DNA of 64,000 bases from JBEIFW01 sp046081125. GTDB taxonomy: Bacteria; Actinomycetota; Acidimicrobiia; Acidimicrobiales; Ilumatobacteraceae. The stretch is from the NCBI GenBank assembly GCA_046081125.1, contig JBJTVH010000032.1:5296-69295 (forward strand), in the 5' to 3' direction. The notes beneath the pieces are model-generated. The model did no database searches, was not told the DNA's origin, and saw nothing but the letters and a program-made list of their open reading frames with translations. Position 1 is the stretch's first letter. The number at the start of each line of letters is the position of its first letter. Made by a program: the position numbers and the translations under genes. Of the stretch, positions 47,644-56,388 are shown one piece after another.

Positions 47644-48294
47644 ATGCCCGAGCCGTCGTCCCCCGAGCCCCGACCGCTCCCCGCCCCGGTCCCGGTCCCG
47701 TCGTCGCGCCTCGACCGCTCCACCGAGCGGTTCGTGGAGGTCGCCCGCGCCCTCAAGGACCGCAGCCGCGACACCGCCGCCAAGGCGCCTGCGTTGCTGC
47801 GTCGCCTGCTCACCGACGCCCTCGTCGAGGTCTACGCCGAACCACTTCAGCCGCTGACCCGGGCCGAACTCGAACGTCGGCTCGCGACCGCCGAGGACGG
47901 TTTCGCAACGGGACTGGCCGCCAAGGTGCCGGGGGCCGCCCTTGCCCTGCGCGCCACCCGCGTGGGTTCCAAACTGCCGGTCGCCAAGGCCGTGACCGCC
48001 GCCCTGGCGGTGGTCGACCTCGCCAGCGTGCTTCGCTGCGGGGTCCACGATCTCCAGGAGCTCGTGCGCTACGTGCGGGCGCAGCGCCCCGAGCTCGCAC
48101 CCGAGGACGCGGCGCGGATCGCGGTCACCGCCTATCTCGACCCGGCCGCCACCACCGTGCACGAGCAGGTCCTGCTCACCCGGCTGGGGCGCACCTGGGT
48201 CTACCGGGCGGTGCGAGGCACGAGCGACCGGGCCCGGGCCCGATCCGCGACCCGACGGGCCGCTGCGGTGGAACGGCTCACCCGGACCGGGTGA
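47644..48294 (+). CDS. Hypothetical 216-residue helical protein
   Basis: Unrecognised. After a Pro-rich N-terminus (res 1-25) it is mostly helical and Ala/Arg/Leu-rich, with a mildly hydrophobic stretch near 115-130 (AKAVTAALAVVDLASVL) too short and weak to call a membrane span. No cysteine motif or signal peptide. It ends RLTRTG, nearly the same as the RLTRSG end of the convergent aldo-keto reductase, because both stop regions lie in one palindrome. Function unknown. Confidence 0.65.
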   Translation: MPEPSSPEPRPLPAPVPVPSSRLDRSTERFVEVARALKDRSRDTAAKAPALLRRLLTDALVEVYAEPLQPLTRAELERRLATAEDGFATGLAAKVPGAALALRATRVGSKLPVAKAVTAALAVVDLASVLRCGVHDLQELVRYVRAQRPELAPEDAARIAVTAYLDPAATTVHEQVLLTRLGRTWVYRAVRGTSDRARARSATRRAAAVERLTRTG

Positions 48295-48298
48295 GCCG
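48274..48298. terminator. 25-bp palindrome holding both stop codons of convergent genes
   Basis: Perfect 12-bp arms CGGCTCACCCGG and CCGGGTGAGCCG around one A. The plus-gene TGA (48292-48294) and minus-gene TGA (48280-48278) are symmetric within it. It folds as an 11-bp stem with a 3-nt loop and may terminate both transcripts. Confidence 0.6.
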
Positions 48299-49243
48299 AG
48301 GCGGATCGGGCCAGGCGTCGTTGCGGGGGTCGACGGTCGTTCCCGGCGCAACGATCTCGTCGGCGGCGGTCACCACGTCGTCGTCGAGCCGGACCGTGAC
48401 CGCCGGCAGCAGCGCCTCGAGCTGCTCCACCGTGCGGGCCCCGATCAACACCGTGGTGACGCCTGGGCGTTCGGCGGCCCAGGCCAGGGCCATGACCGGG
48501 AGCGTCAGGCCGGCCTCGGCAGCCAAGGCCGCAAGTCGTGGCACGACCGCCGCCTTCGCCGCATCGGTCGGATCGACGAACGAACCGGCGAACGAGCCGC
48601 GCGAGCCTGCCGGGGCCGGGCGGTCGGGCCCGTACTTCCCGGTGAGCCAACCACCGTTGAGCGGACTCCAGACGATCGCGGCCACCCCGAGCGCCAAGCA
48701 TGCCGGCAGTACCTCACGCTCACGAGACCGGACCAGCATCGACAGCGGGAGCTGCTCGCTCGACGGCACCGGCACCGAGCCCTGCGCCCCGATCGCGACC
48801 ACCTCGGCGAGCATCGACGCAGTGAAACATGACGTGCCGTAGGCGCCGATCAGCCCGTCCTCCACGAGACGACGCATCTCCCCGAGGGTCTCCTCGATCG
48901 GCGTCGAGGGATCAGGACGGTGGAGTTGCTGCAGATCGACTCGGTCGACGCCGAGCCGGTGCAGGCTCTCCTCGGTCGCCTCCCGCACCCGGCCGGCCGC
49001 CAGACCCCGACGGTCGCCCATCGGCAAGCCGCACTTGGTCGCCAGCACGATCTCGTCGCGCCGGGCGCGCACCACGGGACCGAGCAACGTCTCGACCGCG
49101 CCCTGGCCGTAGACGTCGGCGGTGTCGATCAGCGTGAGACCGGCGTCGATCGCCCGGTGCACGACCGCCACGCATTCGGCCGGGTCCGCCGCCGGCGAGG
49201 CGAACGCCATCGTCCCGAGTCCGAAGCGGGAGAGGGTGCTCAT
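48278..49243 (-). CDS. Aldo-keto reductase
   Basis: NADPH-dependent aldo-keto reductase, 321 residues, TIM barrel. The catalytic tetrad is complete: D40 and Y45 in LIDTADVYG, K70 in LATKCG and H108 in QQLHRP. SPLNGGWLTGKYG and the VLIGARTVEQLEA cofactor segment near the end place it with AKR11/12/13-type enzymes. Substrate unknown; broad aldehyde or ketone reduction is likely. Its 3' end overlaps the upstream plus-strand gene by 17 bp inside a palindrome. AGGAG lies 9 nt before the ATG. Confidence 0.9.
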   Translation of the reverse strand: MSTLSRFGLGTMAFASPAADPAECVAVVHRAIDAGLTLIDTADVYGQGAVETLLGPVVRARRDEIVLATKCGLPMGDRRGLAAGRVREATEESLHRLGVDRVDLQQLHRPDPSTPIEETLGEMRRLVEDGLIGAYGTSCFTASMLAEVVAIGAQGSVPVPSSEQLPLSMLVRSREREVLPACLALGVAAIVWSPLNGGWLTGKYGPDRPAPAGSRGSFAGSFVDPTDAAKAAVVPRLAALAAEAGLTLPVMALAWAAERPGVTTVLIGARTVEQLEALLPAVTVRLDDDVVTAADEIVAPGTTVDPRNDAWPDPPRLTRSG

Positions 49244-49282
49244 CGCTCTGGGCTCCTGCGCTCCCCGGCGTACACCGAGCTC

Positions 49283-49296
49283 CTGCCCACGGGCAG
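49283..49296 (-). terminator. Short hairpin after the GNAT gene
   Basis: CTGCC and GGCAG pair around CACG in the 61-bp gap between the GNAT and aldo-keto reductase genes. Short stem; weak candidate. Confidence 0.25.
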
Positions 49297-49304
49297 CACG
49301 CCGA

Positions 49305-49772
49305 TCATGCGCTGCACCGGATCGGGCTCACCCCGAGGATCACCTCGACCCGACCGGGTGCGAGCTCACGCAGCTCGATCTGGCGGCGGGCGCACAACGC
49401 CATAGCCGCCGGGTTCCGGCGTTCGACAGCGGCCACGACGGCGCCGAGTTCGAGCTCCGCGGCAAGCTCCAACGCAGCGCCGACCAACGCGGCACCGATG
49501 CCTCGGCCGCGATGCCCGCTCGTGACCGCCACGAGCAGTTCGGCGCGATCTGCGCCTGCCGGCACGAGCCGGCCGACGCCGACGAGCGCGCCGTCGACGA
49601 ACGCCCCGACCGCCCGCACGCGGCAGGGGTGCGCGAGCCGAGCTCGCCAGCCGGCCGACGGTTTGGGCAGCGCAGCACGCCCGAATCGTCGGGGCTCGGT
49701 GGCCAGCTGGGCGGCAAGACCGCCGAGCGCCGGCGCGTCGTCGTGCCCGAGGGTCCGCAGGGTCATGACCAT
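49305..49772 (-). CDS. GNAT-family N-acetyltransferase
   Basis: 155-residue GNAT acetyltransferase. Motif A reads LLVAVTSGHRGRGIGAALVGAAL, the acetyl-CoA pyrophosphate loop (R-G-R-G-I-G), followed by the usual helix and beta-5 (VVAAVERRNPAAMALCARR). It transfers acetyl from acetyl-CoA to an amine; substrate unknown. The ATG lies 6 nt after CAGGAT. A second ATG two codons on is possible. Probably monocistronic. Confidence 0.82.
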   Translation of the reverse strand: MVMTLRTLGHDDAPALGGLAAQLATEPRRFGRAALPKPSAGWRARLAHPCRVRAVGAFVDGALVGVGRLVPAGADRAELLVAVTSGHRGRGIGAALVGAALELAAELELGAVVAAVERRNPAAMALCARRQIELRELAPGRVEVILGVSPIRCSA

Positions 49773-49778
49773 GCCGGC

Positions 49779-49784
49779 ATCCTG
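49779..49784 (-). promoter_or_regulatory. Leaderless-type -10 hexamer of the GNAT gene
   Basis: CAGGAT ends 6 nt (GCCGGC) before ATG 49772, with the same spacer sequence as at the amidohydrolase gene (33694). Confidence 0.45.
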
Positions 49785-49850
49785 CTCAGCTCGAGTTGCC
49801 GCGCCGTGTCGGGCGCGTGAACTCCTCAGCCCTGTCCGAACTCCGCCCGG

Positions 49851-52373
49851 TCAGCCCGGTCCGAGTTCGGTGCCGAAGAGCCCGAGCGCCTCGAGCCGCA
49901 ACGCCGGGGCGCCTTCCTCGGCGGCGGCCGCGAGGTCGACGGTGGCCACGAGGCGCCAGTCGCCGTCGCCGTCGGGGTCGGCGAGCCGCTGCACGATCCG
50001 CCAGCGCCCGGGCTCCTCGGTGAGCTCGAACCAGGCCGGGCCGCGCGCGGCGGCGTCGGTACCGATCGCGTCCCGTTGCGCCCAGTAGGGCGCCATCGCC
50101 TCTGCGAGGCGTTCGGCGCTCCACCCGGTCCGCTCGGCCAGCGCCGGATGAGCCCGCCGGGCCAGCAGCTCGACCCAGCCGAACGCGGCGGTCCGCACGA
50201 CCGTGCGCCAGGCGGCCGGCGGTCCGGGCACGGGCGCCGGACCGGGGTCGCCCGAATGATCGTGCAGCGGTGCCCCGGCAAGGCGTTCCCATTCCTCGAG
50301 CAGCGTCGCGTCCGTCGCCCGGATCAGCCGGCCGAGCCAGTCGACGAGGTCTTCGAGTTCGTCGGTGTACGCCTCGTCGGGCAGCGAACGGTCGAGCGCC
50401 CGCCAGGCGTCGGTGAGGTACCGCAGCAGCAGGCCCTCGCTGCGTTCGAGCTTGTAGCGCTTCACGAACCCGCCGAAGCTCTCGCCGCCCTCCGCCAACT
50501 CTCGCAGCACCCCTTTGGGCGACGGCACGTCCTCCAGCCAGGGGTGTGCCGTGCGGTAGGTGACGAAGCAGGCCTCGATCAGCGCAGCCAGCGGCTTGGG
50601 CCACGTGACCCCGTCGAGCAGCGCGATCCGCTCCTCGTACGGGACGCCCTCGGCCTTGAGCCGGGCCACCTCGGCGGCCCGGGCCGCGTTCTGCTGCGCG
50701 TAGAGCACGGCGTTGGGGTCGTCGAGCACCGACTCGAGGACGCTGACCACATCGAGCGGGTAACCGGGCTCGTCGCGATCGAGCGTCGCCACCACCTCGA
50801 TCGCGAACGTGGCGAGCGGCGACGCGAACCGCAACAGCGCCCGCTCGTCGCTGCCTTCGACCAGCGAACCGATCCGCACCCCGGCGCACCGGCCCTGGTC
50901 GTCACGCAATCGTTCGGCCACCCCGGCCGCCTCCAGCGAGCGGTAGATCCGCAGCGCCCGGCGCCGGTGCCGGCGCCGCCGCGGTTCGGGGTCGTGGTTG
51001 TCCCGCAACAGGTTCTTGAGCGCCACCGGCCCGTCCGGGCGAGCCAACACCGACGCCACGAGGTCGGCCGACACCGAGAAGCGCGACACCAGCGGCTCCG
51101 GGCGGGCCGCCCACAGCCGCTCGAAGGTCTTGTCGTCGTAGTGCACGAATCCCTCGGGCGGCTTGGCCTTGCTGGCCTTGCGGCGGGCCTTCGGGTCGTC
51201 GCCGGCGCGTGCGAGCGCCCGGGCGTTGTCGATCACGTGGTCAGGCGCCTGGGCCCAGACGTGACCGTCGGGATCGAACCCGGGGCGACCGGCCCGACCG
51301 GCGAGCTGGTGGAACTCCCGAGCCGAGAAGGTCCGCACCCGCTGACCGTCGAACTTGGTCAACGCGGTCATGAGCACGGTGCGGATCGGGATGTTCACCC
51401 CGACGCCCAAGGTGTCGGTGCCGCAGATCGCAGGCAGCAGGCCGTCACCGGCGAGGCGCTCGACCAGGCGCCGGTACCGGGGCAGCATCCCGGCGTGATG
51501 CACGCCGACACCGTTGCGCAGCAGCCGCCCCAGCGTTTGGCCGAACCCGGTGGTGAGCCGCACGCCGGCCAGTGCAGCGGCGATCGCTTCGCGCTGGGGG
51601 CGCGTCGTGAGCGGCAGGCTGACCAACGCCTGGGCCCGCTCCACCGCAGCGGCCTGGGTGGCGTGCACGACGTACACCGGGGACAGGCCGTCACGCACGG
51701 CGTCGAGGACGCTGTCGGCCACCGGGGTCATCCGCCAGGCATGGTGCAGCGGGGTGGGCCGGTGCACCGACGTCACCTCGGTGACGGGCCGCCCGCTGCG
51801 CCGCTCGAGGTCGCCCGACAGGGCGGTCATGTCCCCCAAGGTCGCCGAGGCGAGCAGGAACTGGGTGTTGCGGAGCTCGAGCAACGGGACCTGCCAGGCC
51901 CACCCGCGCGCTGCGTCGCCGTAGTAGTGGAACTCGTCGAGGCAGGCGAAGCCGACGTCGGCCTCGGCCCCGGTGCGCAAAGCCTGGTTGGCGAGGATCT
52001 CCGCCGTGCACACGAGCACCGGCGCCTGCGCGTTGATCGCTGCGTCGCCGGTCGCCAGGCCGACGGCCTCGGCGCCGAGCAGGTCCACGAGGTCGAAGAA
52101 CTTCTCGGAAACGAGCGCCTTGATCGGTGCGGTCCACACGGCCCGCTCACCCCGGTTGCGCGCGAGCACGATGCCGGCGACTGCCACCAGGCTCTTGCCC
52201 GACCCGGTGGGCGTGGCGAGCACCACGTGGTCGCCGGCGGCGAGGGCCAGCGCCGCATTCTCTTGGTGCGGGTAGAGCGGGCGGGCCCCGCTCGCCGCCC
52301 AGGTGGCGAAGGCGTCGACGACCTCGGCGGGATCGCTGCCGGGTGAAGGCAGCCGGTCGAGCAGGCCCGCCAC
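49851..52373 (-). CDS. DEAD/DEAH-box (Ski2-like) helicase with DUF3516-type C-terminus
   Basis: Superfamily 2 helicase, 840 residues. Walker A TPTGSGKS (54-61), motif II DEFH (146-149), motif III SATLGD, and in the second RecA domain TDTLGVGVNIP and FHQLAGRAGRPG (motif VI). The C-terminal ~400 residues match the DUF3516 region found on actinobacterial helicases of this length. It likely unwinds RNA or structured nucleic acid using ATP. The GTG start lies 2 nt after the stop of the upstream LLM gene; the frame is open further upstream but overlaps that gene. Confidence 0.88.
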   Translation of the reverse strand: MAGLLDRLPSPGSDPAEVVDAFATWAASGARPLYPHQENAALALAAGDHVVLATPTGSGKSLVAVAGIVLARNRGERAVWTAPIKALVSEKFFDLVDLLGAEAVGLATGDAAINAQAPVLVCTAEILANQALRTGAEADVGFACLDEFHYYGDAARGWAWQVPLLELRNTQFLLASATLGDMTALSGDLERRSGRPVTEVTSVHRPTPLHHAWRMTPVADSVLDAVRDGLSPVYVVHATQAAAVERAQALVSLPLTTRPQREAIAAALAGVRLTTGFGQTLGRLLRNGVGVHHAGMLPRYRRLVERLAGDGLLPAICGTDTLGVGVNIPIRTVLMTALTKFDGQRVRTFSAREFHQLAGRAGRPGFDPDGHVWAQAPDHVIDNARALARAGDDPKARRKASKAKPPEGFVHYDDKTFERLWAARPEPLVSRFSVSADLVASVLARPDGPVALKNLLRDNHDPEPRRRRHRRRALRIYRSLEAAGVAERLRDDQGRCAGVRIGSLVEGSDERALLRFASPLATFAIEVVATLDRDEPGYPLDVVSVLESVLDDPNAVLYAQQNAARAAEVARLKAEGVPYEERIALLDGVTWPKPLAALIEACFVTYRTAHPWLEDVPSPKGVLRELAEGGESFGGFVKRYKLERSEGLLLRYLTDAWRALDRSLPDEAYTDELEDLVDWLGRLIRATDATLLEEWERLAGAPLHDHSGDPGPAPVPGPPAAWRTVVRTAAFGWVELLARRAHPALAERTGWSAERLAEAMAPYWAQRDAIGTDAAARGPAWFELTEEPGRWRIVQRLADPDGDGDWRLVATVDLAAAAEEGAPALRLEALGLFGTELGPG

Positions 52374-52375
52374 GA

Positions 52376-53314
52376 TCAGGCGCGCAGGCGGGCGATGACC
52401 GGAGCGAACGCGTCGACGGAACCCTCGAACACGGTGAGGTAGGTGATGCCGAGCTCGTCGCGGCGGCGCAGCACGTCCTCGGCGATCTCCTCGGCGGAGC
52501 CGACGAGCGCGTGGGGCACCTCGGCGGCGTCGGCCTCGGCGGTGGCGTAGGCCCGGGCCACCTTGGCCAGACCTTCGGCCCGGTCGCCGAGCCGGACGAG
52601 CGTGACGTTGACGTGGAGCTCGAGCTGCTCGAAGCGGGCCCCGGCCGCCTCGCGCACCCACGCCAGCTTCTCTCGCGTCGCGGCGCCCGTGGCGCTCGCC
52701 GCCGATTCCGGACCGACCCGACCGGCGGCCATGTTGGGCACGAACGACACGATGTCGGCCACCCGGGCGGCGAGCTCGAGCACCTTCCGGCCACCGCCGC
52801 CGACCAGGATCGGCGGGTGGGGTTGCTGCACCGGCCGGGCCCCGGCCGACAGGCCGTCGATGCGGTAGTGCCGGCCCTCGAACCGGGCCGGCGGCGGACC
52901 CCACGCCGCCCGCAGCACCTCGACGGCCTCGGCGAGCCGCTCGATGCGTTCCCCCGCCGGCGCCCAGGGCTGGCCGATGGCGGTGTGGTCCGCCGGGAGC
53001 CACCCGGCGCCGATGCCGACCTCGAGGCGACCGTCGGTGAGCACGTCCACCGTGGCGCACTCGTTGGCGATGATCGCCGGGTGCACGCTCTCGTTGTCGA
53101 TGACGAGCGTGCCGACCCGCAACGACGGGGCGGCGTCGGCCGCCGCGACCAGCGCGGGCAGCGGCGCCAAGGTCTGGTTGGCCAGATGGTTTGGCAGGCT
53201 GAGCGTGTCGTAGCCGAGGTCGGCGACCCGACGGGCGTAGGCCCGCCACGCCGCCCCGGACTCCACCCGCCCGGAGGCCATCACCCCGAACCGCAGCGGT
53301 CGTGTCGTCGGCAT
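52376..53314 (-). CDS. LLM-class F420-dependent oxidoreductase (TIGR03621-like)
   Basis: Luciferase-like oxidoreductase, 312 residues, resembling the TIGR03621 group of probable F420-dependent enzymes. Typical parts: RFGVMASGRVESG, ADLGYDTLSLPNH, LRVGTLVIDNESVHP, DGRLEVGIGAGW and HPPILVGGGG. It would use F420H2 to reduce an unknown substrate. ATG 53314 is 7 nt after TACCGT. The helicase follows directly, so they may share this promoter, though their functions are not obviously linked. Confidence 0.85.
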   Translation of the reverse strand: MPTTRPLRFGVMASGRVESGAAWRAYARRVADLGYDTLSLPNHLANQTLAPLPALVAAADAAPSLRVGTLVIDNESVHPAIIANECATVDVLTDGRLEVGIGAGWLPADHTAIGQPWAPAGERIERLAEAVEVLRAAWGPPPARFEGRHYRIDGLSAGARPVQQPHPPILVGGGGRKVLELAARVADIVSFVPNMAAGRVGPESAASATGAATREKLAWVREAAGARFEQLELHVNVTLVRLGDRAEGLAKVARAYATAEADAAEVPHALVGSAEEIAEDVLRRRDELGITYLTVFEGSVDAFAPVIARLRA

Positions 53315-53321
53315 CGCTCGA

Positions 53322-53327
53322 ACGGTA
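53322..53327 (-). promoter_or_regulatory. Leaderless-type -10 hexamer of the LLM-helicase pair
   Basis: TACCGT ends 7 nt before ATG 53314. Confidence 0.45.
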
Positions 53328-53346
53328 CTCGGCGGGCCCGCCCTGC

Positions 53347-53352
53347 CAGACT
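53347..53352 (+). promoter_or_regulatory. Leaderless-type -10 hexamer of a membrane-protein gene
   Basis: CAGACT ends 7 nt before ATG 53360. Together with 53322-53327 it gives back-to-back promoters 19 bp apart. Confidence 0.45.
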
Positions 53353-53359
53353 GGCGCCC

Positions 53360-53731
53360 ATGCCGGGCCTCTCGAACTGGCGGTGGACGAACCCTTCGCT
53401 CCCGCAAACCCTCCAGATCGCCGTATGGCTGCTCTACGCCACCGCCGTGTTCGGGCTCCTGCTCGGCAGCATCTTCTCGGCCTTCCTCGGACCACTGCTC
53501 GCCATCGGGGCGCTCGTCGCCGCCGTCGCTGCCGGCCTCGGGATCTCCAACGAGCGCAAGTGGGGTTACGTACTCGGCATCGTCGTCGCCATAGTCGAGA
53601 CGCTGTTGTGGGTGCTCGCCATCGTCGACGGGGCCCGCCAGGGAATCATCTCCCTGCTGTTCGCGATCGCGCTCGTCGCGCTGCTCGTGCACCCGATGAG
53701 CCGGGACTACCAACGCATCTGGTTCCGCTGA
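53360..53731 (+). CDS. Hypothetical four-helix membrane protein
   Basis: 123-residue membrane protein, unrecognised. Four hydrophobic segments (about 19-40, 43-62, 68-90, 96-114) fill nearly the whole chain, with a short Trp-rich N-terminus and a basic end (SRDYQRIWFR). No motif points to transport or catalysis. It starts 7 nt after CAGACT and diverges from the LLM gene; 44 bp separate it from the MaoC gene downstream, which has its own hexamer. Confidence 0.75.
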   Translation: MPGLSNWRWTNPSLPQTLQIAVWLLYATAVFGLLLGSIFSAFLGPLLAIGALVAAVAAGLGISNERKWGYVLGIVVAIVETLLWVLAIVDGARQGIISLLFAIALVALLVHPMSRDYQRIWFR

Positions 53732-53763
53732 GCAGCGGGCTCGCCCCTGCCGGGACCGTGCGC

Positions 53764-53769
53764 CAGGAT
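53764..53769 (+). promoter_or_regulatory. Leaderless-type -10 hexamer of the MaoC hydratase gene
   Basis: CAGGAT ends 6 nt before ATG 53776. Confidence 0.45.
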
Positions 53770-53775
53770 GGGCAC

Positions 53776-54231
53776 ATGACGACGATCATCGACGGCGCCG
53801 AGGGCCTCAAGGCCACCGTCGGCCAGCACCTGGGCTACAGCGAGTACATCGAGATCACCCAGGAACAGGTCAACCTGTTCGCCGACGCCACCGGCGATCA
53901 CCAGTGGATCCACGTCGACGTCGAGCGGGCCAAGGCCGGTCCGTTCAAGGCGCCGATCGCCCACGGCTACCTCACGCTGTCGCTCGGGCCGCGCCTGCTG
54001 CCCGAGGTCGTCCAGGTCCGCGGCTTCTCGATGGGCGTCAACTACGGCGCGAACAAGGTCCGTTTCCCCAGCCCCGTGCCGGTCGGCTCCCGGCTTCGGA
54101 TGGGCGTGAAGAACCTCGCCGTCGAGGACATCGCCGGCGGCGTGCAGATCACCTACGAGCTGAGCTTCGAAGTCGAGGGAGCGAGCAAGCCCTCGTGCGT
54201 GGCCGAGGTGCTGTTCCGCTCCTACGTCTGA
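53776..54231 (+). CDS. MaoC-family (R)-enoyl-CoA hydratase (Rv0130-like)
   Basis: 151-residue hot-dog hydratase of the type seen in mycobacterial Rv0130. The hydratase-2 motif FADATGDHQWIHVDVERA holds the catalytic Asp and His, then PFKAPIAHGYLTLSL and NYGANKVRFPSPVPVGSRL. It converts trans-2-enoyl-CoA to (3R)-hydroxyacyl-CoA as a homodimer. It is separate from the MaoC pair at 22.7-23.6 kb, so the genome has at least two such activities. Probably its own transcription unit. Confidence 0.9.
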   Translation: MTTIIDGAEGLKATVGQHLGYSEYIEITQEQVNLFADATGDHQWIHVDVERAKAGPFKAPIAHGYLTLSLGPRLLPEVVQVRGFSMGVNYGANKVRFPSPVPVGSRLRMGVKNLAVEDIAGGVQITYELSFEVEGASKPSCVAEVLFRSYV

Positions 54232-54278
54232 GCATTCCCGGGGGCCCGGCCGCCATACCGCCACGCTGCGTCCCCCCA

Positions 54279-54284
54279 TAGGCT
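54279..54284 (+). promoter_or_regulatory. Leaderless-type -10 hexamer of the transglycosylase gene
   Basis: TAGGCT ends 6 nt before GTG 54291. Confidence 0.45.
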
Positions 54285-54290
54285 CGCCGG

Positions 54291-56360
54291 GTGGGCACAC
54301 TGCGGACGTTGGCGCTCGTCGCCGTCGTCGCGGCCGTCGCCCCGGCCGCCGTCGCTCCGAGCCCGGCTGCGGCCCAGAGCGCCGAGGCGGCACCCTCACT
54401 CGCCGTCGCCACCGATCGCGTCCGGACCGCAGCGGCCGAGGTGGCCGATCTCGAACGTCAGGCGCAGGCGATCGCCGGTGACCTGAACTCGTCCGAATCG
54501 ACGGTGTCGTCGATCACCGGGCAGGTGTCGGCCGACCAGCGAGAGGCCTCCGAGCTGATCGCCGCCGCGAAGCGTCAGGTGGTCGCCGGCTACGTGCGGG
54601 GCTCGGGCGGCAACGAGGTCTCGTTCCTCGCGGCCGTCGCCCGCCCGAACGGCAACGACGCCGCCTGGAGCCTCGGCATCCTGCGGGCCGCCAACCAGCG
54701 GACCGTGGCTCTCGCCCTCGAGGCCCGGCGGCGGCAGGGCTCCTCGTCGGCGCAGCTCGTGCGTGCGCTCAGCGCCCGGGACCAGGTGCTGCGCGGCCTC
54801 ACGAACCTGTCCGAACAACTCACACGGGCCCGCTCGATGCTCCGGGTGGCCGAAACCGAGCTGGGACGCACGATCGTCACCCGGGTCGCCCCGGCGACGA
54901 TCGAGGGCATGAGCACCGTCGCCTACGACGCGTACCGGCGGGCCGGCGCCGCAGTTGCGATCGAACGACCGCAGTGCGGGTTGCGGTGGGAACTGCTCGC
55001 TGCGATCGGGCGCACCGAATCGAACCACGGCATGGGGCGCCTCGATGCCAACGGTATGACCAGCCCGAAGATCACCGGCATTCCGATCGGGCCCGACACC
55101 GATGCGGGCGAGTTCGACGGTGACGCGGCCGTCGACCGTGCCGTCGGCCCGATGCAGTTCATCCCCTCGACGTGGCGGCGGTGGGCGGCCGACGGCAACG
55201 GCGACGGGCGGAGCGAGATCGACAACATCTACGACGAGTCGCTCGCGGCCGGGCGGTACTTGTGTGCCGCTGCGGGCGCGTTGACGCTGCGCACCCGCGA
55301 CGGTGTCGTGCGGGCCATCCTCGCCTACAACCCCAACGACGAGTACCTGCGAGTGGTCGGCGCCCGGTTCGAGGCACTCGCGCAAGACGTGGCCTCCGGG
55401 TGGTTCAGCGTCGCCGATCTCCCCTCCCCCGGTGCACGACCCGGCGAGGGGGTCAATGGGGGCACACCGCCCCGCCCGGACGACCCGGCGAGCCCGAGCC
55501 CGGCGACGGCAGTGCGAACCCTGACGGTGTTCGGGCCGGATGCGGTGCTCGTTCCCGTTCTACCCGGCCAGCCCGCCGACGCCCGCTGCGACCAGGCCTC
55601 CTCGGTCCTGCTCGGCCGAGCCGGCTGGGTGCGCTGCGCCCTGGCGCCGACGCCGGGCACCACCGAGGTGCCGGTGCTCGACCCCTGCCTGCCCGCGCCG
55701 TACGACCCACGACTGGTGGCCTGCGTGGCCGATCCGCTCCAGCCGGTGCGACTCGTGCGGACCGCGAACCCGGTCGCCGCGGCGCCCATGCGGCCGGGCC
55801 CTCCGCAGCTCGCTCTCGTGCTCGCAGGTGGCGACCGGTGCCGGCCACTGCCCCGCGGGACCGCACCACCGCCGCTACCCCCGGACCCGACCCCGCCCAC
55901 GACCACGATCCCTCCGACGACCACGACGCTGACACCGACCACGACGCTGACACCGACCACGACGCTGGCACCGACCACGACGCTGGCACCGACCACGACG
56001 ACCAGCTCGACCACGACGCTCGCACCGACCACGACGCTCGCACCGACCACGACGCTGGCACCGACCACGACGCTGGCACCGACCACGACGACCACGAGCG
56101 CGACGACCACGACGACCAGCTCGACCACGACGACCAGCTCGACCACGACGACCAGCTCGACCACGACGACCTCGACCGTGGCACCGACGACGACCACCAC
56201 CACGCTCGCTCCCGTCCCGACCGCAGGGGTCACCTACCGCTGCGCGAGCGGTGCGGAGGTGGACGGTCAGCCGGACCGCACCGCTGCGACCTGGAAGGTC
56301 GCCGTGCGTCAGCCTGGGATCACCGCCCGGGCCGTCGCCGTGGCCGAGGCGATCGACTGA
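54291..56360 (+). CDS. Secreted lytic transglycosylase with Thr-rich tail
   Basis: 689-residue exported protein. Signal peptide to ~res 29 (AVAPSPAAAQS), then an alpha-helical coiled-coil-like region (about 35-205), and an SLT/MltB-type transglycosylase domain (about 215-365): LRWELLAAIGRTESNHGMGR with the catalytic Glu, AVGPMQFIPSTWRRWAADGNGDG and AILAYNPNDEYLRVV. It cleaves peptidoglycan glycan strands. Residues ~540-645 are almost only Thr, Ser, Ala, Leu and Pro, encoded by short DNA repeats, probably a wall-spanning stalk. A short Cys-containing C-terminal part follows. GTG start. Confidence 0.85.
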   Translation: MGTLRTLALVAVVAAVAPAAVAPSPAAAQSAEAAPSLAVATDRVRTAAAEVADLERQAQAIAGDLNSSESTVSSITGQVSADQREASELIAAAKRQVVAGYVRGSGGNEVSFLAAVARPNGNDAAWSLGILRAANQRTVALALEARRRQGSSSAQLVRALSARDQVLRGLTNLSEQLTRARSMLRVAETELGRTIVTRVAPATIEGMSTVAYDAYRRAGAAVAIERPQCGLRWELLAAIGRTESNHGMGRLDANGMTSPKITGIPIGPDTDAGEFDGDAAVDRAVGPMQFIPSTWRRWAADGNGDGRSEIDNIYDESLAAGRYLCAAAGALTLRTRDGVVRAILAYNPNDEYLRVVGARFEALAQDVASGWFSVADLPSPGARPGEGVNGGTPPRPDDPASPSPATAVRTLTVFGPDAVLVPVLPGQPADARCDQASSVLLGRAGWVRCALAPTPGTTEVPVLDPCLPAPYDPRLVACVADPLQPVRLVRTANPVAAAPMRPGPPQLALVLAGGDRCRPLPRGTAPPPLPPDPTPPTTTIPPTTTTLTPTTTLTPTTTLAPTTTLAPTTTTSSTTTLAPTTTLAPTTTLAPTTTLAPTTTTTSATTTTTSSTTTTSSTTTTSSTTTTSTVAPTTTTTTLAPVPTAGVTYRCASGAEVDGQPDRTAATWKVAVRQPGITARAVAVAEAID
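55897..56213 (+). repeat. Thr-rich coding repeat array
   Basis: Repeats built on ACCACGACG with ACCGACCACGACGCTGGC-type 18-bp units, all in frame in the transglycosylase gene, encoding TTTLAPTTT-like sequence. It resembles a CRISPR by eye but has no spacers. Confidence 0.9.
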
Positions 56361-56388
56361 ACGGTCCTCGACGGGCCGGCGCGCCGCG

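Noticed and set aside
49836..49870. CCGAACTC/GAGTTCGG inverted repeat at the helicase gene end as a terminator.
   Set aside because: The stem is 8 bp with a 19-nt loop and one arm is coding sequence, so it could be chance; it was not listed as a feature.
55897..56213. Dense direct repeats that look like a CRISPR or satellite array.
   Set aside because: There are no unique spacers, the unit varies, and all repeats stay in frame in the transglycosylase gene as a Thr-rich linker.
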